Notes: generated from the sequence alone by a model not told the origin. A DNA stretch of 64,000 nucleotides from Phenylobacterium sp. J367 (GCF_024699985.1 NZ_JAJONA010000001.1:1364001-1428000); one strand, 5' to 3'. Numbered from the stretch's first letter, positions 9,136-18,586 are shown. Program-made: numbers and translations.

Positions 9136-10020
9136 ATGCCGTCTTACGCCGACTGGGACCTTCTCCAGAGCCTGCACGCCGTCCTGGAGGCCGGCAGCCT
9201 CTCGGCCGCCGCCAAGCGCCGCCGCCTGACCCAGCCGACGCTGGGCCGGCACATCGACCAGCTCGAGCGCCAGCTCGGCGCGCCGCTGTTCCTGCGCAGC
9301 CCGCGCGGGATCCAGCCGACCGACCTGGCGCTGATGCTGAAGCCGCACCTGGACGACATGGCCGCCGCGTCAGGCGCCGCGGTGCGCGACGCCTCCGGCG
9401 CCATCGACGGCGTCGGCGGCGTGGTGCGGGTGACCTGCTCGGAGATCATGGGGATCGAGGTGCTGCCGTCGATCCTCACCAGCTTCCGCGCCAAGCATCC
9501 GAAGATCGACGTGGAGCTCGTCACCACCAACAAGCTCGAGGACCTCTCGCGGCGGGAGGCCGACATCGCGGTCCGGATGGCCCGGCCGACGCAGAACAAC
9601 CTGGTGGCCAAGAAGATCGGGGAGCTGGGGGTGGGCTTCTATGCGACCGCCGACTACCTGGCCCGCCATCCGCCGCCGACCTCCTTCGACGAGCTCGAGG
9701 GCCACACGATCATCGGCTTCGACACGCAGGGACCGTCGATCGTCGACGACCTGGACATCGGCCGGCCGATCACCCGCGACCTCTTCGCCGTGCGCACCGA
9801 CAACGATGCGGCCCAGATGGCGCTCCTGAAGGCCGGCTTCGGAATCGCCGCCTGTCAGCATCAGATCGCCCGTCGGGCCGGCCTCGTTCCGGTCATGGCC
9901 GAGGTCTTCGAGTTCAAGCTGGAGCTGTGGATCGCCATGCACGAGAACCTCCGGGGCTCGCGCCGCATGCGGGCGATGTTCGACCACCTCGCCGAGGAGC
10001 TGAAGGCGCTGACCGCCTAG
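9136..10020 (+). CDS. LysR-family transcriptional regulator
   Basis: A 294-residue regulator with an N-terminal winged helix-turn-helix (residues 5-65, including LEAGSLSAAAKRRRLTQPTLGRHI) and a LysR substrate-binding domain from about residue 90. The effector domain shows DIAVRMARPTQNNL and AQMALLKAGFGIAACQ, the pattern of the large AaeR/DsdC-like subgroup. It is divergent from leuC and may regulate the leuC-VOC-leuD-ABM unit. No effector can be named. It is not similar enough in visible motifs to call LeuO. Confidence 0.9.
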   Translation: MPSYADWDLLQSLHAVLEAGSLSAAAKRRRLTQPTLGRHIDQLERQLGAPLFLRSPRGIQPTDLALMLKPHLDDMAAASGAAVRDASGAIDGVGGVVRVTCSEIMGIEVLPSILTSFRAKHPKIDVELVTTNKLEDLSRREADIAVRMARPTQNNLVAKKIGELGVGFYATADYLARHPPPTSFDELEGHTIIGFDTQGPSIVDDLDIGRPITRDLFAVRTDNDAAQMALLKAGFGIAACQHQIARRAGLVPVMAEVFEFKLELWIAMHENLRGSRRMRAMFDHLAEELKALTA

Positions 10021-10026
10021 CGCCGG

Positions 10027-10866
10027 TCACCCGCGGCGGGGCGTGTGCAGCATGTTCGAGCCGCCGGTGGCGACGAGCCGGCCGTCGTCGGTCCACAGCC
10101 GGCTGCGGCCGTGGATCAGGCCGGCCCGGGCGGTGTCGGCGACCACATCCATCAGCAGCCATTCCGCGCCCGCCGGCGGCTCGTGGAACCAGATCGCCAG
10201 GTCGAGGCTGGGGGCGATGTAGTCCGGCGCCTCCGCCTTCGTGCTGTGGTGGGTCGGCCAGATCAGGGTGTCGATCAGCACGCAGGCCTGGGTGAAATCG
10301 CAGAACGGATCGCCCCCGGCGTCGAAGCCCGGGAAGGAATACCATTGCGTCAGGGTCGCCGGCCGCGCTTCGCGCGGCGCGTCGAACGGCTTCCAGGCGA
10401 TGGGCTTGCTCTCGATGTTGCGCCAGAAGACGTGGGGATCGGGCGCGCTGTCGCCATAGTGGTCGCGCACATGCTGGCCGAAGGTCTTGAGGCCTTCGTG
10501 CGGCGGAGCCTCCGGCATCGCCGCCTCGGCCACGCGGGGGCCATCGTCCCGCGCCACGGTCCAGACCTGGGCCTGCAGGAACGCCTTGCCGGCCTGGATC
10601 ATCTCGACATTGAGCAGCCAGGCGCTGCGGCCCTGCTTCACCGGGGTCACCCGGCATTCGGTCTCGCCGAAGCCGCCCACGCCCAGGTACTGGACGGAGA
10701 GGCTGGCCGGCCGGTGTCCCGCCGGGACCTGCGCGCCGGCCGCGCGCAGGGCGATCGCCGAGACGTAGCCGCCGTTCGGGCCCCAGATCTCCCAGTCGCG
10801 CGAGAGGTCGGCGACCAGCCGTTCGCCGTCCCGCCGGACGGCGGTGTCCACATGCAGAAGGCCCAT
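10027..10866 (-). CDS. TesB-like double-hotdog acyl-CoA thioesterase
   Basis: About 279 residues from the ATG at 10866, which has an exact GGGGGAG ribosome site and was preferred to an upstream start. The N-terminal hotdog contains WEIWGPNGGYVSAIALRAAG and LSVQYLGVGGFGE; the C-terminal half contains SLDLAIWFHEPP and GGSNMLHTP. This arrangement is that of medium/long-chain acyl-CoA thioesterases. Convergent with the LysR gene, 6 bases apart. The physiological acyl chain is unknown; a second, more canonical tesB lies at 14.6 kb. Confidence 0.85.
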   Translation of the reverse strand: MGLLHVDTAVRRDGERLVADLSRDWEIWGPNGGYVSAIALRAAGAQVPAGHRPASLSVQYLGVGGFGETECRVTPVKQGRSAWLLNVEMIQAGKAFLQAQVWTVARDDGPRVAEAAMPEAPPHEGLKTFGQHVRDHYGDSAPDPHVFWRNIESKPIAWKPFDAPREARPATLTQWYSFPGFDAGGDPFCDFTQACVLIDTLIWPTHHSTKAEAPDYIAPSLDLAIWFHEPPAGAEWLLMDVVADTARAGLIHGRSRLWTDDGRLVATGGSNMLHTPRRG

Positions 10867-10955
10867 GATGCTCCCCCGAATAGGAGAGGCTGACGTAGTC
10901 AAGCTTCGCCGCCCGCGCTAGGTCTGGGCGAACGCAGATCTCCGGGATTTTTCAG

Positions 10956-11414
10956 ATGACGGAGCGTGCACTGTCCGGCGGCTGCCTGTGCGGAGAGGTC
11001 CGGTTCGAGGTGACCGGGCCCCTGGTGGTGGGCTTCGCCTGCTGCTGCACGGAATGCCAGAAGGCGTCGGGCTCGGCCTTCAGCATGTCGGTGCTGGCGA
11101 TGGCCGGCGACTTCCAGGTGACGGCGGGCGAACCCCGGCTCTGGATGCGGCCGGGCCCCTCGGGCCAGGCCAGCGCGCAGTATGCCTGCCCGACCTGCAG
11201 CGCCCGGACCCACGCGCGGCCGGGCTATTCCGACGCGGTGGTGTCGATCCGCACGGGCGCGCTGGACCGGGGCCGCGAGGTGACGCCGGCGGCGTTCTTC
11301 TGGACCCGTGAGGCGCCGGAGTGGTTCGAGCCGCCGGAGGGTGTGCTGGCCTACGAGACCCAGCCGGCCGACCTGGCCGAGGTGGTCGCCGCCTGGCGGG
11401 CGCGGCAGGCCTGA
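10956..11414 (+). CDS. GFA-family (Mss4-like) zinc protein
   Basis: A 152-residue protein of the glutathione-dependent formaldehyde-activating (GFA) family. Cysteine ligands are in SGGCLCGEVRF, CCCTECQKASGSAFS and YACPTCSARTHA, which would form the Mss4-like zinc site. The GFA enzyme name is often transferred without evidence, so the activity should be treated as unknown. It is convergent with rplS, with a strong hairpin between them. A second GFA paralogue lies at 33.8 kb. Confidence 0.9.
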   Translation: MTERALSGGCLCGEVRFEVTGPLVVGFACCCTECQKASGSAFSMSVLAMAGDFQVTAGEPRLWMRPGPSGQASAQYACPTCSARTHARPGYSDAVVSIRTGALDRGREVTPAAFFWTREAPEWFEPPEGVLAYETQPADLAEVVAAWRARQA

Positions 11415-11422
11415 ACGAAGAC

Positions 11423-11446
11423 GGCGGCCGCATCGCTGCGGCCGCC
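11423..11446. terminator. Hairpin terminator between convergent genes
   Basis: A perfect 10-bp stem (ggcggccgca / tgcggccgcc) with a 4-base loop lies between the stop of the GFA gene and the stop of rplS. On the minus strand it is followed by gtcttcgtt, a weak T-rich tract. It can serve both transcripts. Confidence 0.75.
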
Positions 11447-11473
11447 GCCTGGAATTCTGGTGTCCGCAGACGC

Positions 11474-11872
11474 CTAGGCTTCGGTGGTTTCCGGGGCCTC
11501 GTCGGTCGAGCGGGTCATCTGGCGCTCGGCGATCCGGGCCGACTTACCGCGACGGTCGCGCAGGTAGTAGAGCTTGGCGCGACGGACGACGCCGCGGCGC
11601 TTAACTTCGATGCTTTCGATCATCGGCGACATCACCGGGAACACGCGTTCCACGCCTTCGCCGAAGGAGATCTTGCGGACGGTGAAGGACTCGTCGACGC
11701 CCTGGCCCTGGCGGGCGATGCAGACGCCCTCGTAGGCCTGGACGCGTTCGCGTTCGCCTTCCTTGATCTTCACGTTCACGCGGACGGTGTCGCCCGGCTG
11801 GAACGTCGGGATCCTCTTGTTGGCGAGGAGGCGGTCGGCCTCTTCCTTACGGAGCTGTTCGATCACGTTCAT
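11474..11872 (-). CDS. rplS: Ribosomal protein bL19
   Basis: A 132-residue large-subunit protein at the 30S-50S interface. The signatures are [41 protein letters not shown] and [17 protein letters not shown]. The ATG at 11872 gives the canonical MNVIEQL start; the longer open frame upstream is not needed. It follows trmD after 38 bases on the same strand, the usual trmD-rplS pairing. A C-terminal acidic tail (about 15 residues) is common in the class. Confidence 0.98.
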   Translation of the reverse strand: MNVIEQLRKEEADRLLANKRIPTFQPGDTVRVNVKIKEGERERVQAYEGVCIARQGQGVDESFTVRKISFGEGVERVFPVMSPMIESIEVKRRGVVRRAKLYYLRDRRGKSARIAERQMTRSTDEAPETTEA

Positions 11873-11910
11873 GGTCTTTGATCCTCTCGGGCTTGAACGC
11901 CCTTTGCCTG

Positions 11911-12604
11911 TCAGTTGGCGGGACGCTTGGCCCAGAGGTCCGGGCGTCGCTCCCGCGTGGTCTTCTCCCGCTCGTCCTGCCGCCACTTGCGGATGGCCGC
12001 GTGGTTGCCGGACAGCAGCACCTCGGGGATGTCGAGCCCTTCGAACGTCCGCGGTCTCGTGAACTGCGGATGCTCGAGGAGCCCGTCCTCGAAGCTTTCT
12101 TCACTCAGGCTCTCGGCCTGGCCCAACACACCGGGCACGAGCCGAACGCAAGCCTCGATCGCCACCAGGGCCGCCGCCTCGCCGCCGGCGAGGACCGCGT
12201 CTCCGACGGAGACCTCCTCGAACCCCCGGGCGTCGAGCACCCGCTGGTCCACCCCCCTCGAAACGACCGCAAAGGACGATCAGGCCGGGCCCCTGGGCCC
12301 ATTCCCGAACGCGCGCCTGGGTGAGGGGACGACCCCGGGCGCTCATGTACAAAAGCGGACGTCCGCGCCGCTCCACGCTGTCCAGCGCGGAGGCGATCAC
12401 GTCGGCCCGCATCACCTGTCCCGGACCGCCACCCGCAGGGGTGTCGTCGAGGAAGCCGCGCTTATCTGTGGAAAAGCCCCGAATGTCCACCGTTTCCAGC
12501 GTCCAGAGGCCGTGCTCGCGCCAGGCGGTCCCAATGAGCGAGACGCCCAGCGGGCCGGGGAAGGCCTCGGGAAACATGGTCAGGACGGTGGCGTCGAAGG
12601 ACAT
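11911..12604 (-). CDS. trmD: tRNA (guanine37-N1)-methyltransferase (one-base frameshift)
   Basis: Methylates G37 of tRNAs using S-adenosylmethionine and prevents +1 frameshifting. The N-terminal part ([33 protein letters not shown]) reads to LCGRFEG. The knot then continues in another frame as [18 protein letters not shown] and [14 protein letters not shown]. The break is in a run of six C at 12252-12257, where five would keep frame; correcting it gives 230 residues, the usual length. The gene is essential in most bacteria, so a sequencing error is by far the likelier cause. Followed by rplS. Confidence 0.94.
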
Positions 12605-12643
12605 CGCGGCTGAAAGGACCGGCGAAGCTCGCGACGTCAAGCC

Positions 12644-13312
12644 TCAGGATTGGAAGAACATCAGGCAGTAGTGGCCTTGAAGATGGAAGCGCTCTCCAAG
12701 CAGGCCCGCATGCTTAAAAGTCGGAGGATCGGCGCCATCCGGATCATAAGGTGGCACCGGCGTTGGCGGCGGCGCGGGCCGCTCCGGACAATTCTCTTCG
12801 TCGTAGACGAGCCCGAAGTAGGTCGGAAAGAGCGTCGGCGGCTCGCGACTCCATTGGAAGTCGATCGCATTCATCGAGTCCAGGCGAGCCCAGACGAGGC
12901 CATGGCTCTTGCCGCTGCGCGCCTGACCGAACCGACCTGCCTTGAACTCAGCGACAACCGCTTCGTAGGCTGGTTTCTGCCGCAGGAAATTCAGGCGTGC
13001 GGCGACCGGCAGCAGGACCGGTTGCGCAACGACCCAGCCGACCGCTACGGCTGCCGCGCCGAGAACGACCAAGGTCGCTGTCCGGCGCCTCGCCCCGAAG
13101 ACAATCCTGAGAGCGCCCCAGGCGAGAAGCAGCAACGGTGCCGCGAAGAGGATCGTGACGTTGAAGATCGTGAACGTGTCGTGGTTCAGCGCCTGCATCA
13201 TGACAAAGAAACAGAGCGTCCAGACGGCCAGGATCAGGAGCCAGGCCACGAACACCGCGGGCAGCAGGTTCTGCATGATCTCGTCTCGCCGCCGCCCGCT
13301 CGCCATGCCCAA
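12644..13312 (-). CDS. Uncharacterised membrane protein
   Basis: Up to 222 residues; ATG starts at 13312, 13306 or 13276 are all possible, the last giving MQNLLPAVFVAWLL at the N-terminus. Three hydrophobic segments are visible at about residues 17-40, 48-68 and 78-98, followed by a soluble C-terminal half with a proline-rich stretch (ERPAPPPTPVPPYDP). Base composition is slightly lower in GC than its neighbours, which may hint at a different history. No family recognised. It sits between trmD and the protease gene, inside the interrupted rpsP-rimM-trmD-rplS region. Confidence 0.65.
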   Translation of the reverse strand: MGMASGRRRDEIMQNLLPAVFVAWLLILAVWTLCFFVMMQALNHDTFTIFNVTILFAAPLLLLAWGALRIVFGARRRTATLVVLGAAAVAVGWVVAQPVLLPVAARLNFLRQKPAYEAVVAEFKAGRFGQARSGKSHGLVWARLDSMNAIDFQWSREPPTLFPTYFGLVYDEENCPERPAPPPTPVPPYDPDGADPPTFKHAGLLGERFHLQGHYCLMFFQS

Positions 13313-13371
13313 TATCCTGTCCTAAGAGGGGAACCCTGGAACCGCGTCGCGAGAAGCGCAACCTTACCGTC

Positions 13372-14545
13372 ATGTTGAAGTTTCGATCTCGCAACGTCCT
13401 GATCGGTGTGGCGCTCGCCCTCCTGGTGACGCCCGCCCAGGCCGCCCAGGCGCCGACGCCGGCCCAGGCGACGGTGGCGCATTCCACCTATTTCGACTTC
13501 CTCCAGGAGCGGCAGGTCCTGTTCCCCATGCGGATCAACGGCCGGCTCGTGGAGGCCTGGCTGGACTCGGGCGCGAGCTCGACGGTGGTGGACGCCCGGG
13601 TGGCCGCGAGCCTAGGCCTGCCGCTCGGCGAGGTGGTCCGCGCCCAGGGCGTGGCGGGCCGGGTGGACGGCGTGCGCCTGGCCCGCGCCGACCTGCAGCT
13701 CGGCGACCTCGCCCTGCCGGGCCGGGCGGTGGCGGTGATGGACCTCGACGTGCTGGCCGAGGTGGTGCCCAGGCCGGTGCAGGTCATCCTCGGCCGCGAC
13801 GTGTTCGACAGCGCCGTCCTCGACATCGACTTCCGGACCCGGGAGATCGCCTTCCTGGCGCGCCACGACTTCCGGCCGCCGCCGGTCGATCCCCTGCCCC
13901 TGACCACGGCCGGCAACCTGCGCGCCTTCCCGATCCGCATCGGCGGCGTCGCCACGCCGGCCATCCTCGATCTCGGCAACTCCGGAGCCCTGCTGATCGA
14001 CCGGGATTTCGCCGACGCGAACCGCCTGCTCGACGGCCGCGCGGTCTCGACCCAGCTCTCGGTGGGCGTCGACGGTCCGCGCGAGAGCGCGGTGGCGAGC
14101 GTCGACAAGGTGGAGATCGGCGGGGTGAGCTTCGACGACGTGCCGACCGTCGCCACCGTCGGCCTGGTGGCGCGGGCCCCGGCCAACGTCGGCCTCGCCC
14201 TCCTGTCGCGGTTCCACGTGACCGTCGACTTCGCCGGCGACCGGCTGTGGCTGCAGCCCTACCCGGGGAGCGAGGAGGCGCCGTTCCGCAAGAACCGGGC
14301 GGGCCTGTCCGTGGTGGCCGAGGGCGACCGCCTGCGCGTCACCCACGTGGCGCGCGGCAGTCCGGCCGAGGCGGCAGGGTGGGGGGGTCGGGACCCTGAT
14401 CACCGCCATCGACGGCAAGGCCATCACGCCCGCCTACGCCCAGAGCCCGCTGTTCCGCTGGGCCAACGGTCCGGCGGGCAAGGTGGTCGCCCTGACCCTG
14501 GCGGACGGCAGCCGCCGCGTGCTGCGTCTCGCCGACTACTACTGA
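13372..14545 (+). CDS. Retropepsin-like aspartic protease with PDZ-type tail (one-base frameshift)
   Basis: A secreted protein with a signal peptide (residues 1-25, ending AQAAQ). It has two aspartic-protease-like halves: EAWLDSGASSTVVDA carries the catalytic D-S-G, and AILDLGNSGALLIDR looks like a second, degenerate D-x-G. The C-terminal part RVTHVARGSPAEAAGW starts a PDZ-like domain. The frame breaks in a run of seven G at 14381-14387. With one G removed it continues TLITAIDGKAITPAYA and ends at 14545, giving 390 residues. Probably periplasmic or outer-membrane associated; substrate unknown. Start at 13372. Confidence 0.82.
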
Positions 14546-14614
14546 CCTTGCCGTAGGGGCGGCCGGCGCGTAAGCCAGCCGCCTTCGCAGTCGCAGCATC
14601 CCCGGGACGGACGC

Positions 14615-15475
14615 ATGGACATCAGCACCCTGGTGCAGTCGCTGAATCTGGAGCGGCTGGAGGTCAATCTCTTCCGCGGGACGACGCCCGACGAGGAGTC
14701 CCGCCAGCGGATCTACGGCGGCCAGGTGATCGCCCAGGCGCTGAACGCGGCCTACGAGACCGTCGAGGATCGCGTCTGCCATTCGCTGCACTGCTATTTC
14801 ATCCGCCCCGGCGACCCCAATGTGCCGATCATCTTCGAGGTCGACCGCTCGCGTGACGGCGGCAGCTTCACCACGCGGCGGGTGATCGCCGTCCAGCACG
14901 GCCAGCAGATCTTCAACCTCGCCGCCTCCTTCCAGGTGGAGGAGGAGGGGTACGAGCACCAGTCGGACATGCCCGACGCCCCGCCGGTCGACAGCGTTCC
15001 CGACGACTTCGAGACCGCCAGGGCGGCGCTCAAGAACGCCCCGCCGGCGGCCCGCGAATGGCTGGAGCGCCCGCGTCCCATCGAGATGCGCACGGTCGGC
15101 GGCCGCATGGACCACAAGCCCGAGCCGCGCGAGCCGCGCCAGCAGCTCTACTTCCGCGCCCGGGACCCGATCGGCCCCGACCCGCACCTGCACCAGGTGA
15201 TCCTGGCCTATGCCTCGGACATGAGCCTGCTCGGCACCGCGATCCGGCCGCACGGGGTCTCCTGGCAGACGCCCGGCTTCCAGTCGGCCAGCCTCGACCA
15301 CGCCATGTGGTTCCACCGGCCGACCGACTTCAACGAATGGCACCTCTACCACCAGGAAAGCCCCTCGGCCTCGGGCGGACGGGGCTTCAACCTCGGCTAC
15401 ATCTACCGGGTCTCGGACGGGGCGCTGGTGGCCTCCTGCGCCCAGGAAGGCCTGATGCGGATGCGGAAGAGGTAG
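14615..15475 (+). CDS. tesB: Acyl-CoA thioesterase II
   Basis: A 286-residue double-hotdog enzyme that hydrolyses medium- and long-chain acyl-CoA esters in the cytoplasm. Motifs are RIYGGQVIAQALNAA, SLHCYFIRPGD, FTTRRVIAVQHG and SLDHAMWFHRP, close to the canonical TesB pattern, including an Asp-containing C-terminal hotdog. Length matches the family. It is on the plus strand between minus-strand trmD and rimM, and a palindromic element follows its stop immediately. Confidence 0.95.
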   Translation: MDISTLVQSLNLERLEVNLFRGTTPDEESRQRIYGGQVIAQALNAAYETVEDRVCHSLHCYFIRPGDPNVPIIFEVDRSRDGGSFTTRRVIAVQHGQQIFNLAASFQVEEEGYEHQSDMPDAPPVDSVPDDFETARAALKNAPPAAREWLERPRPIEMRTVGGRMDHKPEPREPRQQLYFRARDPIGPDPHLHQVILAYASDMSLLGTAIRPHGVSWQTPGFQSASLDHAMWFHRPTDFNEWHLYHQESPSASGGRGFNLGYIYRVSDGALVASCAQEGLMRMRKR

Positions 15476-15595
15476 GCCCTCTCCCTACCCTCTCCCTCTC
15501 TTCGCTGCGCTCGGGGAGAGGAGCGCTCGGCGCAGGCCTCGGAATTCTCCTCCTGTCCCCCCCCGAAGCGGAGAGGGAGATGGCAGGGAGAGGGC
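15476..15595. repeat. 120-bp palindromic element between tesB and rimM
   Basis: The left arm (15476-15497, gccctctccctaccctctcc...) is the near-perfect reverse complement of the right arm (15574-15595), with 20 of 22 positions matching. It fills the whole gap between the convergent tesB and rimM stops. It probably acts as a bidirectional terminator and resembles dispersed palindromic repeats seen in related genomes. A shorter hairpin of related sequence lies at 23820-23852. Confidence 0.7.
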
Positions 15596-16117
15596 TTACG
15601 CCGTTTCGTCACCCTCGGTCTCAGCCGGCCGGACCGCAATCACCTTGCCGTCGGCGATCCGCACCTCCGGCACGGCTTCCCGGGTGAAGGGCAGCCACCA
15701 GCTCGCGCCCTGCGGCGGCTGGACCTCGATGAGGTCGCCGGCGCCGAAGTCCTCGACGTTGCGGACGCGGCCGAGCGGCTCGCCCTCCGGCGTCTCGACG
15801 GCAAGGCCGATCAGGTCGGTGACGTAGAACTCGTCCTCCTCCGGCGCGGGGAGGGCGTCTCTCGGGATATAGAGCTTGAGACCGCGCAGGGCCTCGGCCT
15901 GCTCGCGGGTCTCGACCTCCTTCGTGCGGACGACGATCGCGCCCTTGGCGGGACGTCCGGAGTTCAGCGTCAGGGCCGGCGAACCGTCCTCGCGCATCAG
16001 GGTCTTGTAGTCGAGAAGGGCCATCGGGTCGGCGGTGAAGCTGGTGATGCGGACATCACCCTTCACGCCGAACGCCCCGGCCACGCGGCCGACAAGGATC
16101 AGGTTGGGCTTTTCCAT
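15596..16117 (-). CDS. rimM: Ribosome maturation factor RimM
   Basis: A 173-residue factor that binds ribosomal protein uS19 and assists maturation of the 30S head. The N-terminal RimM domain begins LILVGRVAGAFGVKGDVRI. The C-terminal PRC-barrel contains EFYVTDLIGLAVETPEG, VRNVEDFGAGDLIEV and PFTREAVPEVRI. The ATG at 16117 gives the conserved N-terminus. It lies downstream of rpsP, separated by a repeat element. The classical next gene, trmD, is displaced by about 3 kb of inserted genes. Confidence 0.97.
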   Translation of the reverse strand: MEKPNLILVGRVAGAFGVKGDVRITSFTADPMALLDYKTLMREDGSPALTLNSGRPAKGAIVVRTKEVETREQAEALRGLKLYIPRDALPAPEEDEFYVTDLIGLAVETPEGEPLGRVRNVEDFGAGDLIEVQPPQGASWWLPFTREAVPEVRIADGKVIAVRPAETEGDETA

Positions 16118-16134
16118 GCGCCGCAAACCCTATC

Positions 16135-16206
16135 CCGCTCACCCCGGCGAACGCCGGGGCCCAGGCTGATCGCGGCCTGGATTCCGGCTTCCGCCGGAAT
16201 GAGCGG
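16135..16206. repeat. 72-bp cloverleaf-like palindromic repeat
   Basis: The element can fold into nested stems: outer CCGCTCA (16135-16141) with TGAGCGG (16200-16206); a hairpin of eight bp with an AA loop at 16142-16159; CCAGGC with GCCTGG (16161-16166 and 16175-16180); and an ATTCCGGC/GCCGGAAT hairpin at 16181-16200. This is the layout of abundant REP-like intergenic repeats in alphaproteobacteria. It lies between rpsP and rimM within the operon and may modulate read-through or mRNA stability. Confidence 0.75.
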
Positions 16207-16218
16207 AGGAAGGGTGTC

Positions 16219-16791
16219 TTAGGCCTTCTCTTCGCCTTCGGTGGCGGGCGCGGCTTCCTCGGCCGGAGCTTCGGCAGCCGGAGCTTCCTCGGCGGCGGCT
16301 TCAGCGGCCGGAGCCTCTTCAGCGGCGGCCTCGGCGGCCGGGGCTTCCTCGGCGGCGGGAGCTTCGGCGGCGACCTCTTCAGCGGCCGGGGCGGCTTCTT
16401 CCTCGACCGGGGCCGGCGGCGGGTTGGCGGCGGCCTCGGCGGCGGCGGCGGCGCGGTCGGCTTCCTTCTGGGCCTTCTCCTCGGCGCGTTCCTTGGCCTT
16501 CGTGCCCGGTTCGCCCTTCTTCGGGTTGCTGCTGTTGGTCCAGGAGCCGATGCCCTGCTTGGCCAGTTCGCGGGCCACGCGGTCGGTCGGCTGGGCGCCC
16601 TTGCCCATCCACTCCTGGATGCGCTCGGCCTTCAGCACGACGCGGTTCGGGTCGTCCTTCTTGAGCAGCGGGTTGTAGGAGCCGACCTTCTCGATGAAGC
16701 GGCCGTCGCGGGGCGAGTGGCTGTCGGCGACGACGATCGAGTAGTAGGGGCGCTTCTTGGCGCCGCCACGGGCGAGACGGATCTTCAGCAT
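16219..16791 (-). CDS. rpsP: Ribosomal protein bS16 with long acidic Ala/Glu extension
   Basis: The first 80 or so residues are a normal S16 ([49 protein letters not shown]). A charged linker (about residues 85-115) and then about 70 residues of repeats built on [10 protein letters not shown] follow, giving 190 residues in total. Alphaproteobacterial S16 proteins are often extended, but this tail is more than half of the protein. The repeats are in frame and end at a proper stop. The gene is 26 bases downstream of ffh on the same strand. Confidence 0.97.
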   Translation of the reverse strand: MLKIRLARGGAKKRPYYSIVVADSHSPRDGRFIEKVGSYNPLLKKDDPNRVVLKAERIQEWMGKGAQPTDRVARELAKQGIGSWTNSSNPKKGEPGTKAKERAEEKAQKEADRAAAAAEAAANPPPAPVEEEAAPAAEEVAAEAPAAEEAPAAEAAAEEAPAAEAAAEEAPAAEAPAEEAAPATEGEEKA

Positions 16792-16817
16792 TTCATTAAG
16801 TCCTTGGTCTTGCAGTT

Positions 16818-18344
16818 CTATTTCTTGAACGGGTTGAAGCCCGGGGGCAGTCCGCCGCCGCCCAGGCCAGGAAGTTTCAGCCCACCGGGGCCGCCGAGGC
16901 CGGGCAGTTTGGACGCGGCCTCCTCGATCTCTGCTTGCGTCGGCGCAGGCATCTTGCCGCCGCCGAGCGTCTTGAGGCGATCCATGCCGCCGCCGCCGCC
17001 CCCGCCCAGCATCTGGGCCATCTGGGCGAAGCCCTTGCCGCCGCCCTTGCTCATCATCTTGAAGGCGTCGGCCATCTGCCGGTGCTGCTTCAGGAGCCGG
17101 TTGACCTCGGCGACGTCGACGCCGGCGCCGGCCGCGATGCGGCGCTTGCGCGAGGCCTGCAGCAGGTCGGGCTTCTTCCGCTCCTGCTTGGTCATCGATG
17201 AGATGATCGCCACCTGGCGGTCGAACACCTTGTCGGTGATGCCGCTCTCGGAGATCTGCTTCTTCACCTTCTGGACGCCCGGCAGGAAGCCCATCAGGCC
17301 CTCCATGCCGCCCATCTTCTTCATCTGGGCGAGCTGGTCGGCCATCATCTCCAGGTCGAACTGGCCCTTGGCCAGCTTGCGGGCCATGGCCTCGGCCTTG
17401 GCCGCGTCGATGTCCTGGGCGGCCTTCTCCACGAGGGCGACGACGTCGCCCTGGCCGAGGATGCGGCCGGCGACCCGGCGGGCGTCGAAGACGTCGAGGC
17501 CGTCGATCTTCTCGGAGACGCCGAGGAACTTGATCGGCAGGCCGGTGACCGCGCGCATGGAGAGCGCCGCGCCGCCGCGGCCGTCGCCGTCGGCGCGGGT
17601 CAGGACGAGGCCGGTCAGGGGCAGGCGCTCGTGAAAGGCCTTGGCGGTGCGCACCGCGTCCTGGCCGGTCAGGCTGTCGGCGACCAGCAGGGTCTCGCTG
17701 GGCGAGCTGATGCGCGCGATCTCGGCGGCTTCCGACATCATCGCCTCGTCCAGCGTCGTGCGGCCGGCGGTGTCGAGGATCAGGACGTCGTAGCCCTGCA
17801 GCTTGGCCGCGCTCATCGCCCGCTTGGCGATGTCCGGGGCGGCCTGGCCGGCGACGATCGGCAGGCTCTCCACGCCGGCCTGGGTCGCCAGCATGGCGAG
17901 CTGCTCCATGGCGGCGGGACGGCGGGTGTCGAGCGAGGCGACGAGGACCTTCTTGCGCTCCTTGGCGAGGCGCAGGGCGAGCTTGCCGGCGGTGGTCGTC
18001 TTGCCCGAGCCCTGCAGGCCGGCCATCAGGATCACGGTCGGCGGGTTCAGCGAGAGGTTCAGCCCCGCGGGCTCGCCCTCGCCGCCCAGCATGTCCACGA
18101 GGCCGTCGTAGGTGATCTTCACCACCTGGTCGGCCGGACGCACCGAGCGGATCACCGCCTCGCCGGTGGCCTGTTCCTTCGCCTTGGCGATGAAGTCGCG
18201 CACGACCGGCAGCGCCACGTCGGCTTCCAGCAGCGCGATGCGGACTTCGCGCAGCGCCTCGTCCACGTCCTTCTCGGACAGCACGCCCTTGCCGCCGAGA
18301 CGGTCAAAGACGGAGGACAGGCGATCTGTCAGTGCGTCGAACAA
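16818..18344 (-). CDS. ffh: Signal recognition particle protein Ffh
   Basis: A 508-residue GTPase that binds signal peptides and 4.5S RNA for cotranslational membrane targeting. The N domain begins [20 protein letters not shown]; the G domain has [25 protein letters not shown] and [10 protein letters not shown]; the C-terminal M domain is Met/Gly-rich ([16 protein letters not shown]) with a Gly-rich tail. A TTG start at 18344 is proposed: it gives the usual xFDALTDRL start and has a GGAG ribosome site 8 bases upstream. A longer frame from TTG 18365 is less likely. The SRP receptor gene ftsY lies at 34.9 kb. Confidence 0.96.
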   Translation of the reverse strand: MFDALTDRLSSVFDRLGGKGVLSEKDVDEALREVRIALLEADVALPVVRDFIAKAKEQATGEAVIRSVRPADQVVKITYDGLVDMLGGEGEPAGLNLSLNPPTVILMAGLQGSGKTTTAGKLALRLAKERKKVLVASLDTRRPAAMEQLAMLATQAGVESLPIVAGQAAPDIAKRAMSAAKLQGYDVLILDTAGRTTLDEAMMSEAAEIARISSPSETLLVADSLTGQDAVRTAKAFHERLPLTGLVLTRADGDGRGGAALSMRAVTGLPIKFLGVSEKIDGLDVFDARRVAGRILGQGDVVALVEKAAQDIDAAKAEAMARKLAKGQFDLEMMADQLAQMKKMGGMEGLMGFLPGVQKVKKQISESGITDKVFDRQVAIISSMTKQERKKPDLLQASRKRRIAAGAGVDVAEVNRLLKQHRQMADAFKMMSKGGGKGFAQMAQMLGGGGGGGMDRLKTLGGGKMPAPTQAEIEEAASKLPGLGGPGGLKLPGLGGGGLPPGFNPFKK

Positions 18345-18586
18345 GCTCGTACTCCATAAGCCCAAACGCGATCGACCCCCGTGGACGATTGCGTCGACGG
18401 GGGCCTCGCCGCCCTCGTCCCATATGGTGATGGGGGTCGTGGCGGTGGAGGGCGCTGATCGAGATCAGGCCGGAAGGGCGCGCTTATGCGCCTGTGGATG
18501 GATCAGGTCAAGAATTCCATCCCCCGCCGCCCATCGATGTCCGAAAGCCGCCAGCGGATTTCGGCGAACGGGCGTATCTGGAGGCC

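Noticed and set aside
16241..16450. Possible tandem DNA repeat or CRISPR-like array
   Set aside because: The periodicity is the Ala/Glu codon repeat of the S16 tail; there are no distinct spacers.
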